Assembly: GCA_017537905.1 (NCBI GenBank)
Contig: JAFYJX010000039.1
Coordinates: 1 to 16,218, forward strand
DNA: 16,218 nucleotides
Source: Clostridiales bacterium
GTDB taxonomy: Bacteria; Bacillota_A; Clostridia; Saccharofermentanales; Saccharofermentanaceae
Reading direction: 5' to 3'
In this document: positions 1 to 6,709 of the stretch, piece by piece
Numbering within the stretch: the stretch's first letter is position 1
How the letters are laid out: every line of letters starts with the position of its first letter
Program-made: the position numbers and the translations under genes
The notes under the pieces: model-generated
Databases searched by the model: none
What the model saw: only the letters and a program-made list of their open reading frames with translations
What the model was told of the DNA's origin: nothing

Positions 1-219
1 GATACTGAGAAGATCGCCGCTATAGGCATGGCAAAAAAGCTTGTTGAGCACATAGCAAGCGAACCTGTCATCCTTGACGGCAGGAGAGAAAGAGTAACTA
101 TCTCAGCGGGTCTCGCAATGTTTGATAACGAAGAGCCTGACTTGTCCGACCTCTTGTCCAGAGCAGAAAGAAAGCTCAACAAGTCAAAAAGAGAAGGAAA
201 GAACAAGGTATCGTTCTGA
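1..219 (+). CDS. GGDEF-type diguanylate cyclase domain, C-terminal fragment
   Basis: Only the last 72 codons are in the window; the reading frame is open from base 1. The fragment matches the end of a GGDEF domain. VTISAGLAMF resembles the family's late strand (usually VTvSiGia), and LLSRAERKLNKSKREGKNKV resembles the closing 'A-D-x-A-L-Y-x-A-K-x-x-G-K-N-x-V' helix. The GG[DE]EF active site and any N-terminal sensor domain lie upstream and cannot be seen, so it is unknown whether the protein makes cyclic di-GMP. The normally Asp-Tyr-bearing helix reads AERKLNKSK here, slightly off consensus, which would fit either an active or a degenerate enzyme. A hairpin follows 33 nt after the stop. Confidence 0.8.
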   Translation, partial: DTEKIAAIGMAKKLVEHIASEPVILDGRRERVTISAGLAMFDNEEPDLSDLLSRAERKLNKSKREGKNKVSF

Positions 220-252
220 TCTAAACACTAAGTATATGAATTCACTGTTGCG

Positions 253-280
253 GGCCGGGAGATATCCCGGCCTTGCTTAT
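253..280 (+). terminator. Probable terminator hairpin after the GGDEF gene
   Basis: GGCCGGGA (253-260) and TCCCGGCC (265-272) form a perfect 8 bp GC-rich stem with a GATA loop, followed by the broken T-run TTGCTTATT. It lies 33 nt after the GGDEF stop. The T-run is imperfect, and the right arm also pairs with a second site at 310-321, so the role is less certain than a classic terminator. Confidence 0.55.
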
Positions 281-375
281 TATGTGAGGTGTGGGAGAAC
301 AGTTTGGCAAAGCAAGGCCGGATAAGTCCCTATACGGAGAAAAAACGGATCGGGAGCATGCTGTCTTTGGTCGGT

Positions 376-660
376 TTATGCGGCACCCTTATCCTTCAAA
401 TGGATCTGACGGTTATCGTTATAAGAACGGGCATATTCTCTGGCAGGTGTATCAACACGCTTGATGGGCGTGACACGTACGGAAGAAGGTCTGCCTGTTC
501 TGATTGTTCTGGAGAGAGTAGCTCTGGTAACTGCCTTATCAGGAGCAGAAGCTTCTGCGAGTTCGTCATCGACATCTTTCCAATAATCGATGCAGGAAGT
601 GGCAGCCTTAATAGTAACGAGGACGAAAAAGAAGAAGAGCAGCATATCAAACGGTGACAT
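376..660 (-). CDS. Small N-terminally membrane-anchored protein, function unknown
   Basis: This gene encodes 94 residues. The start is taken at ATG 660 because a strong GGAGG lies 8 nt upstream; a TTG further upstream falls inside that ribosome binding site and cannot be the start. Residues 5-20 (DMLLFFFFVLVTIKAA) form one hydrophobic segment near the N-terminus. It is followed by a polar, charged tail with SerThrArg-rich stretches and several RxxS/T pairs, so the protein is probably a single-pass membrane protein with a cytoplasmic tail. There is one Cys (residue 23) just after the hydrophobic segment, but no convincing lipobox. The family is not recognised. It converges with the GGDEF gene and follows the deoBC fusion on the same strand, 118 nt downstream and behind hairpins and its own candidate promoter, so it is probably transcribed separately. 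Confidence 0.55.
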   Translation of the reverse strand: MSPFDMLLFFFFVLVTIKAATSCIDYWKDVDDELAEASAPDKAVTRATLSRTIRTGRPSSVRVTPIKRVDTPAREYARSYNDNRQIHLKDKGAA

Positions 661-702
661 AATTAATACCTCCAAAAAGATCGTATGTTCTTTACTGAAG
701 GT

Positions 703-712
703 ACTATATCAC
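703..712 (-). promoter_or_regulatory. Candidate extended -10 promoter for the small membrane protein
   Basis: The minus strand reads GTGATATAGT, an extended -10 (TGnTATAGT) about 30 nt before the ribosome binding site of the gene at 376-660. No good -35 is visible at 17 bp, which is tolerated with a TGn extension. The same 10-mer occurs upstream of the helicase gene. Confidence 0.4.
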
Positions 713-734
713 GGTTTATGTGCTATTAATGGGA

Positions 735-780
735 CTAAAACGCGGTTTTAGCCAAAAACGAACAAAAATTTGTTTTGTTC
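735..780 (-). terminator. Two hairpins at the end of deoBC, weak terminator candidates
   Basis: Read on the minus strand, the first hairpin is GAACAAAA/TTTTGTTC (arms 773-780 and 760-767). It overlaps the deoBC stop codon and is followed by GTTTTT. The second is CTAAAAC/GTTTTAG with a 3 nt loop (735-751). Both stems are AT-rich, so either may be only a weak or composite terminator. Confidence 0.4.
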
Positions 781-2614
781 AGTTCCCGAGTTTGGAAGCT
801 CCTATCCTGTCAGCACCATTAGCTATCATTTCCCTGGCTGCATCCTCGGTTCTGATGCCGCCTGCGGCCTTGATCCTGACGCCGGGAGCGACGTTGTTTT
901 TCATGAGAACGATGTCTTCGACCTTGGCTCCGGCGCTGCCGAAACCTGTTGAAGTCTTAATGAAATCAGCCTTAGCGTCGCTGACGATCCTGCAGAGACG
1001 GACCTTCTCTTCTTCTGTGAGGTCACATGTCTCGATGATTACCTTGAGGATAGCGCCCTTGGCGTGAACAGCCTCTGCTATAAGCTTTATTTCCTCATAT
1101 ACTTCATCGAATCTTCCGGACTTGACGAAGTTGATGTTAATTACCATATCGATCTCGGAAGCGCCGTTGTCGCAGGCTTCCTTTGCTTCAAATACCTTGG
1201 TGGCTGTGGTCGAATATCCGTTGGGGAATCCGATTACCGTGCACACGGCGACTCTTCCGTTGGAGAAGCGGACGGCGTCTTTGACGAAACAGGGCTGGAT
1301 GCAGACGGATGCGGTCTTAAGGGATACGGCTCTTTCGATCAAATCCCTGATGTCGTCTTCTGTTGCAACAGTCTTAAGGTTTGTAAGATCGACATAGCTC
1401 ATGATGTTTTCCGGATCAGGCCTGTTCGTGTCTGCACAGGGTTTAAAATCATGCTCATAATTTCTGGACATAAGTGCGGAAAGAACGATGCCTGCGATGT
1501 TGTTGAAGCCCGTAAGTTCGCCCATGTTGCAGGGGGTTCTGTATCCGGCACCGTAGATCAGGAGCGGGATGCATTCTCTCGAATGGTCTGTCGAAGAAGT
1601 CGAAGGATCGCATCCGTGATCGGCGGTGATGATGAGCAGATCGTCATCTCCGAGCTTATTTAAGATGGTGCCGAGAGCATCATCAAATTCATGCATGGCG
1701 GTATTGTAGCCTTCGATATCGTTCCTGTGGCCGTACTTCATGTCGAAGTCGACGAGATTCGTAAAGCAAAGACCTGTAAAGCCGCGGTCCATCATCTCAA
1801 TGGTCTTGTTGATGCCGTCTGTGTTGTCCTTCGTGGGATTGGATTCCGTAAGGCCCCTTCCTGCGAAAAGGTCATAGATCTTGCCGATGGATATTACGTC
1901 ATAGCCTTCGCTCTTTAAGAGGTCGAGCATGGTAGAAGACGGTGCGGAAAGTGAGAAGTCGTGACGGTTAGCCGTTCTCGTAAAGTTTCCGGGCTCGCCG
2001 ACAAAGGGCCTTGCGATAACTCTTCCGACTGCATGATCTCCGCACATGACTTCGCGGGCTTTTTTGCAGACATCGTAGAGTTCTTCGAGAGGGACTGTTT
2101 CCTCGTGGGCTGCGATCTGGAGAACGCTGTCAGCGGATGTATAGATGATGAGCTTTCCTGTCTTTATGTGTTCCTCACCATAGTCGCGGATGACGTCGGT
2201 GCCGCTGTAAGGTTTGTTGCAGAGGAATTCCTTGCCCGTAGCCTTTTCGAGCGCTTTAATGACATCTTCAGGGAAGCCGTCAGGATATGTGGGCTGGGGC
2301 CTGTCTGAAATGATACCGGCAATCTCCCAGTGTCCTATCGTTGAATCCTTGCCAGCGGAGATCTCACGGACTCTGGCATAAGATCCTATGGGTGAGGGGA
2401 TATGATCCTGGGCATTTTTGTATGCCGCAATACGCGGATCGTCTTCGCCGTCGATCGCGAGGAGTCCCATTTTCGCGAGGTTAGGGAAAGCATCGTTGGA
2501 ATATGAGAGGACTGCGGCAAGCGTGTTGCTGCCCTCGTCACCGAAATTTGCGGCATCAGGTGCGCCGCCGATCCCGAAGCTGTCCAAAACTATGAGAAAT
2601 ACGCGTTTTGCCAT
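779..2614 (-). CDS. deoB-deoC: Bifunctional phosphopentomutase - deoxyribose-phosphate aldolase (DeoB-DeoC fusion)
   Basis: This is one uninterrupted 611-residue ORF with two complete enzymes. Residues 1 to about 400 are DeoB, which converts (deoxy)ribose-1-phosphate to the 5-phosphate. Its alkaline-phosphatase-fold metal ligands are visible: D11 (VLDSFGIG), D291 and H296 (VDFDMKYGH), D332-H333 (TADHG) and H344 (TDHSRE), plus GKDSTIGHWEI at 88-98. Residues from about 404 to 611 are DeoC, a class I aldolase splitting deoxyribose-5-phosphate into glyceraldehyde-3-phosphate and acetaldehyde. It has DLT at 409-411, Asp489 (SEIDMV), the Schiff-base Lys553 (FIKTSTG) and Lys582 (IKAAGGIR). The linker is nearly absent. 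Met405 sits where a stand-alone DeoC would begin, so internal initiation (ATG at 1402-1400) is possible. The phosphorylated Thr of DeoB is Ser91 here, a conservative change. The DeoC part is slightly short at the C-terminus. The start has AAGGAG 9-10 nt upstream. Confidence 0.93.
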   Translation of the reverse strand: MAKRVFLIVLDSFGIGGAPDAANFGDEGSNTLAAVLSYSNDAFPNLAKMGLLAIDGEDDPRIAAYKNAQDHIPSPIGSYARVREISAGKDSTIGHWEIAGIISDRPQPTYPDGFPEDVIKALEKATGKEFLCNKPYSGTDVIRDYGEEHIKTGKLIIYTSADSVLQIAAHEETVPLEELYDVCKKAREVMCGDHAVGRVIARPFVGEPGNFTRTANRHDFSLSAPSSTMLDLLKSEGYDVISIGKIYDLFAGRGLTESNPTKDNTDGINKTIEMMDRGFTGLCFTNLVDFDMKYGHRNDIEGYNTAMHEFDDALGTILNKLGDDDLLIITADHGCDPSTSSTDHSRECIPLLIYGAGYRTPCNMGELTGFNNIAGIVLSALMSRNYEHDFKPCADTNRPDPENIMSYVDLTNLKTVATEDDIRDLIERAVSLKTASVCIQPCFVKDAVRFSNGRVAVCTVIGFPNGYSTTATKVFEAKEACDNGASEIDMVININFVKSGRFDEVYEEIKLIAEAVHAKGAILKVIIETCDLTEEEKVRLCRIVSDAKADFIKTSTGFGSAGAKVEDIVLMKNNVAPGVRIKAAGGIRTEDAAREMIANGADRIGASKLGN

Positions 2615-2679
2615 AAAAGGAACTCCTTTAATACGGTTAATATATTACTTAAGCAATAATACCATTATGAGAATATCTG

Positions 2680-2688
2680 TGATATAGT
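2680..2688 (+). promoter_or_regulatory. Candidate extended -10 promoter for the DEAD-box helicase
   Basis: TGATATAGT is an extended -10 (TGnTATAGT) just 17 nt before the chosen ATG at 2706, which would give a very short leader of about 11 nt. No convincing -35 is seen at 17 bp. The interval 2615-2705 is a divergent spacer and must also hold the deoBC promoter, which could not be pinned down. Confidence 0.38.
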
Positions 2689-2705
2689 TGGCGGGATATA
2701 TAGAA

Positions 2706-3836
2706 ATGAGTGAATTTATGAGCGAAGAGAAGACATTTGCAGATCTTGACCTGTCACCTGAGGTAATGGACTCGCTGAAGAAGATGGGAGTAAAAAGGCC
2801 CACGACGATTCAGCAGAAGGCTATCCCCCTCATGATGGACAACATAAGCGTAATAGCGAAAGCGCCTACCGGAACGGGTAAGACGTTTGCTTTCGGCATA
2901 CCGATCTTAGAGTACCTTAATATGGATTCCAAGTTCATCCAGGCACTCATCCTCTGCCCGACAAGAGAACTTGCGCTGCAGATCACGACAGAACTTAAGG
3001 GTCTTGCAAAGTACATTAAGGGTTTCAGGGTGGTAGCCCTCATCGGAGGCCAGAGCATGCGCCTCCAGACCGAGAGGATCCAGAAGAATCCCCAGGTCGT
3101 AGTAGCTACTCCGGGACGTCTCATCGACATGGTCGGAAGAAAGCTCGTGGACATATCGGATATCTACACGCTCGTTCTCGATGAAGCTGATGAGATGCTG
3201 AAGATGGGCTTTATCAATGATATCAGGAAAGTAATGGCGCTCACTCCGAAGGATAAACAGATAGCTTTATTCTCCGCCACGATGCCCAGAGAGATCCAGA
3301 ATATCACCTGGGAATTCATGCAGGACGCGGCTGAGATCGACGTCATGCCGAAGGCAGAAGACCATCCCGATATCGACCAGTATGTAGTCGAGTGTCCCGA
3401 AAAGGATAAGCTTCAGGCAATCGTAAGGATCATGGCAAAGGAAGACTTAAGAAAGACCATTGTCTTCTGCAATACAAAGACGACAACTTCAAAAGTCGGC
3501 GAGATGCTCATCCATGCAGGCCTGTCCGCTAAGGTCCTTCACGGCGACATCGGCCAGGGTACGCGCAATAAGGTAATGGACCAGTACAGAGCCAATAAGT
3601 TCGATGTTCTCGTGGCGACTGATGTGGTGGCAAGAGGCATTGACGTAGACGACATCGAAGCTATCTTCAATTACGATATCCCGAAAGAGAATGAACTCTA
3701 TCTGCACAGAATCGGACGTACCGCCCGTGCCGGCAGATCAGGAATGGCATTCTCGCTGGTTGCTTATCTCGACCGGCCCAGAATGGAAGAGATAATCAGG
3801 TATACCAAGACAGATCCCAAACCTTACGAGATCTGA
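2706..3836 (+). CDS. DEAD-box ATP-dependent RNA helicase, core-only form
   Basis: This gene encodes 376 residues with every core motif in order: Q motif (RPTTIQQKAIP, 31-41), motif I APTGTGKT (53-60), Ia PTRELALQ (85-92), GG (114-115), Ib TPGRL (135-139), II DEAD (159-162), III SAT (190-192), IV IVFCNT (252-257), V ATDVVARGID (304-313) and VI HRIGRTARAG (334-343). It unwinds or remodels RNA duplexes using ATP. The protein stops soon after the second RecA domain, with no RNA-binding DbpA/CsdA-type or RGG tail. This makes it shorter than CshA or DeaD and suggests a general or partner-directed helicase. ATG 2706 is preferred over an upstream TTG at 2688; ATG 2718 is an alternative, and the Shine-Dalgarno is weak for both. 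It is divergent from deoBC and convergent with trkH, with only 27 nt between stops. Confidence 0.95.
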   Translation: MSEFMSEEKTFADLDLSPEVMDSLKKMGVKRPTTIQQKAIPLMMDNISVIAKAPTGTGKTFAFGIPILEYLNMDSKFIQALILCPTRELALQITTELKGLAKYIKGFRVVALIGGQSMRLQTERIQKNPQVVVATPGRLIDMVGRKLVDISDIYTLVLDEADEMLKMGFINDIRKVMALTPKDKQIALFSATMPREIQNITWEFMQDAAEIDVMPKAEDHPDIDQYVVECPEKDKLQAIVRIMAKEDLRKTIVFCNTKTTTSKVGEMLIHAGLSAKVLHGDIGQGTRNKVMDQYRANKFDVLVATDVVARGIDVDDIEAIFNYDIPKENELYLHRIGRTARAGRSGMAFSLVAYLDRPRMEEIIRYTKTDPKPYEI

Positions 3837-3863
3837 AAGATTCCTTTTTGAGATCAATACGGA

Positions 3864-5330
3864 TCAGCTCTGCACTTTGCGGGGCTTTTTTATTATTCCC
3901 TTATAAGTTGTAGGTGTAAGGAATACGATGAGAGGCATGAGCTCCAATCTTCCTGCGAGCATATCGAAAATAAATACCCATTTCGAGAGGCCTGAGAAGA
4001 AACTGTAGTTCTGAGTAGGACCTACGAGTGAGAGACCCGGGCCGATGTTATTGAATGTCGCTGCGACTGAAGAGAAGATCGTAACAAGATCGTGGCCTTC
4101 GAAAGATACGATGAACATTGATGTTGCGAAGATGATCAGGTAGATGAAGAAGTAAAGCGCTACAGAATGTACGACTTCGCTGTCAACAGTCTTGCCGTCA
4201 ATGTGGATCTTCTTAACGGTCCTCGGGTGGATATAGGACTGGATCTCTCTTTTGACTGTCTTGAACATGATCTGGAATCGTGCGACCTTGATACCGCCGC
4301 CGGTCGAACTGGCGCATGCGCCGAGGATCATGAGACCTAAGATAAGGAACTTGGCTACAGAAGGCCAGAGGTCAAAGTCCGTAGTGGCAAAACCGGTCGT
4401 GGTGATGATGGTCGCTACCTGGAAGAAAGAGTGCCTCAGAGCCTCGCTGAAGCTTCCGTAAAGTCCTCTTACAGAGAAGCAGATGATCGCGGTGACTACT
4501 GCGATAACGGCAAGATAGCACTTGACCTCGCTCATCTTAAGGGCCTTTGAGATCTGCTTTGTCGTGAAGTAATAGTAGAAGTTGAAGTTCATTCCGAACA
4601 TGATCATGAATACGGCTACGATAACCTGGATGTGCGGAGAATAAGAAGCGAAGCTGTCGTTTCTTACGCCGAAACCACCCGTACCGGCCGTTCCGAATGC
4701 GGAACAGATACTGTCAAATAAAGGCATGCCGCAGATCGTGAGTATCACGATCTCGGTGATCGTCATCGCAAGATAAATGAGATAGAGCATCTTTGCGGTG
4801 GATCTTACTTTCGGAACGATCTTGCCGACAGTAGGTCCGGGGCTCTCTGCCCTCATGAGGTTCATATTAGATCCGCCTGCCATCGGTACGACGGCGAGGA
4901 GGAATACGAGAACGCCCATACCGCCGATCCAGTGGGTCAGTGAACGCCACATGAGCGAGACATGGGACATAGCCTCGACATTGGTTAAGATGCTCGCACC
5001 TGTCGTGGAGAATCCTGAAGCAGTCTCAAACATTGCATCAGTAAATGAGGGGATCTCTCCCGTGAGAATAAACGGAATACATCCGGCGATACTTAATACG
5101 ACCCAGGAAAGAGCAGTTGCAACGCAGCCGTCCTTGATGAAGACGGTCATATTTTTAGGCTTCTTAAATGAGATCAGGTAGCCCAATGTCACATAAGCCA
5201 GAGCACAGGCCAGGAAATAGACTGTCTCGCTCTCTCCATAGATCCAGCCGCAGCCGATCGGCAGAAGCATAAGAACGCCTTCGATCAGCAGGACTTTGCC
5301 CAGGATGTAAACGAGCATCTTTATGTTCAT
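3864..5330 (-). CDS. trkH: TrkH/KtrB-family potassium uptake channel subunit
   Basis: This 488-residue multi-pass membrane protein forms the K+-conducting pore of the Trk/Ktr system. The four pore-loop (M1-P-M2) repeats show their filter segments: SGFSTTGAS (105-113), GTAGTGGFG (213-221), ITTTGFATT (309-317) and FNNIGPGLS (426-434). The only slight deviation is IGPG in the fourth, which is usual for the family. ACASSTGGGIKVARFQ (338-353) is the third-repeat M2 break that acts as the gate in the family. Length is normal for TrkH. The ATG overlaps the trkA stop by 4 nt (ATGA), so translation is probably coupled and the two products are made together. The last codons carry the opposite-strand helicase terminator. 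Confidence 0.95.
   Translation of the reverse strand: MNIKMLVYILGKVLLIEGVLMLLPIGCGWIYGESETVYFLACALAYVTLGYLISFKKPKNMTVFIKDGCVATALSWVVLSIAGCIPFILTGEIPSFTDAMFETASGFSTTGASILTNVEAMSHVSLMWRSLTHWIGGMGVLVFLLAVVPMAGGSNMNLMRAESPGPTVGKIVPKVRSTAKMLYLIYLAMTITEIVILTICGMPLFDSICSAFGTAGTGGFGVRNDSFASYSPHIQVIVAVFMIMFGMNFNFYYYFTTKQISKALKMSEVKCYLAVIAVVTAIICFSVRGLYGSFSEALRHSFFQVATIITTTGFATTDFDLWPSVAKFLILGLMILGACASSTGGGIKVARFQIMFKTVKREIQSYIHPRTVKKIHIDGKTVDSEVVHSVALYFFIYLIIFATSMFIVSFEGHDLVTIFSSVAATFNNIGPGLSLVGPTQNYSFFSGLSKWVFIFDMLAGRLELMPLIVFLTPTTYKGIIKKPRKVQS
3866..3891 (+). terminator. Rho-independent terminator of the helicase, embedded in trkH
   Basis: GCTCTGCA (3867-3874) pairs with TGCGGGGC (3878-3885) around a CTT loop, plus A3866-T3886, and runs straight into TTTTTTATTATT. 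Two pairs are T-G, which are stable as G-U only in the + strand RNA; on the minus strand they would be A-C mismatches. That assigns the signal to the helicase transcript even though it lies wholly inside the trkH 3' coding end. Confidence 0.8.
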
Positions 5331-6709
5331 CTGAGAATATCCGTCAAAGCTGTATAGCCCTTATTTTTTGTGACGATCATGACGCTGTCGCCAACTTCGA
5401 TCGAGTCACTTCCCGTAGGGATAATGATCTTGCCCGAACGGTTGATGAAGGCAAGGAGTGTGTTGGCCCTGAGCTTAAGATCCTTAAGCTGGATGCCTGT
5501 TGCAGCGGACTTCTCCATTACCTTGAATTCGATCGCTTCGGCTTTCTCGTCGAAAAGATGATACATGACTTCAACGTTGCTTCCGATGGAAGCCTGCCTT
5601 GCACGTGCGTAAGTAATGATGGCCTCTGCAGTGATCTGCTTGGGATAGATAACGCTTCCCAGGTCTAAGCGGTTGATAACGTCTGTAAAGCTTATCTTGT
5701 TGATCTTGGTTACGGACTTGATGCCCTTTGAGATCTGTCTGGCAAAAAGTGAGAGCATGATGTTCTCTTCGTCGATGCCTGTCATGGCAACAACGGAATC
5801 GACATCTCTGATACCTGTTTCTTCGAGGAGAGCTTCGTTGATACCGTCACCGTTGATGATGGTTGCCTTCGGAAGAAGCTCGCTTAATTCGTCACAGCGC
5901 TTGGCATCTTTCTCGATGATCTTTACATCGATACCTGTTTTTATAAGCTGGTCGGCAAGATAGAATGCGGATTTACCGCCGCCGATCATGATCGTGCTCC
6001 TGACGGAATTAGTCTGGAAACCGATAGACTTAAGGAATGCGTGACATTCTTTTCTCGTAGCTACGAAAGAGATAATGTCACCTGCGGAAAGCTCGAATCC
6101 GCCGTTAGGGATCGTGACTTCATCGCCGCGCTCTACGCCGACGATAAGGATGCCGTTGGTGATGTTGCTTCCCAAATATGCGACGGTCTTGCCGTCAAGG
6201 ATATTTCCCTCAGGGATCTTTATCTTAACGATCTCGGCGCTGCCGTGCGCGAAAGAGTTGATAGATATGGCCGCAGGGAGGAAGAGGATACGCGCTGCCT
6301 CAACGGCTGCTTCGTATTCCGGATTGATGATCATTTCGAGGCTCAACTTGGACCTCAGGTAAGGAATCTCCTTGCCGTAGTCAGGGTTTCTGACACGTGC
6401 GATCGTAGCGAGATTCCTGTTGAACTGCTTTGCGATCGTGCAGCAGAGGAGGTTAAGCTCGTCAGATTCGGTAACGGAGATGAAGAGGTCGGCAGTTGCC
6501 ACTCCTGCTTCTTCGAGTACTCCGTGGCTTGCGCCGTTTCCGATGATACCCATGCAATCGCAAAGGTTTGCGAGCTCTGTAAGACGGTTTACGTTCTTGT
6601 CAATAATAACGAGATCGTGACCCTCTTCTGCGAGTCTGTTAACGAGCGTATCGCCGACTTTGCCGGCACCTACTACGATGATCTTCAATCCTCTTTTACT
6701 CATAAGCAT
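5327..6709 (-). CDS. trkA: TrkA, cytosolic regulatory subunit of the potassium uptake system
   Basis: This 460-residue protein has duplicated RCK architecture: RCK_N about 8-130 (VGAGKVG at 13-19, acidic D37 for the ribose), RCK_C about 148-228, a second RCK_N about 239-360 (IGGGKSA at 242-248, E266) and a second RCK_C about 375-457. The double form is TrkA rather than the single-RCK KtrA. TrkA gates TrkH by binding NAD(H) and ATP/ADP. Both Rossmann turns are present; the second is GGGKSA rather than GxGxxG, common in the second half of TrkA. ATG 6709 overlaps the upstream GTPase stop (TAATG), which suggests translational coupling. A second ATG at 6703 in frame is a possible alternative start. 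Neither has a strong independent ribosome binding site. Confidence 0.95.
   Translation of the reverse strand: MLMSKRGLKIIVVGAGKVGDTLVNRLAEEGHDLVIIDKNVNRLTELANLCDCMGIIGNGASHGVLEEAGVATADLFISVTESDELNLLCCTIAKQFNRNLATIARVRNPDYGKEIPYLRSKLSLEMIINPEYEAAVEAARILFLPAAISINSFAHGSAEIVKIKIPEGNILDGKTVAYLGSNITNGILIVGVERGDEVTIPNGGFELSAGDIISFVATRKECHAFLKSIGFQTNSVRSTIMIGGGKSAFYLADQLIKTGIDVKIIEKDAKRCDELSELLPKATIINGDGINEALLEETGIRDVDSVVAMTGIDEENIMLSLFARQISKGIKSVTKINKISFTDVINRLDLGSVIYPKQITAEAIITYARARQASIGSNVEVMYHLFDEKAEAIEFKVMEKSAATGIQLKDLKLRANTLLAFINRSGKIIIPTGSDSIEVGDSVMIVTKNKGYTALTDILR

Noticed and set aside
720..2687. Several + strand ORFs of 60-199 residues inside deoBC
   Set aside because: The opposite strand encodes all catalytic motifs of two enzymes; the + frames lack ribosome binding sites and recognisable domains.
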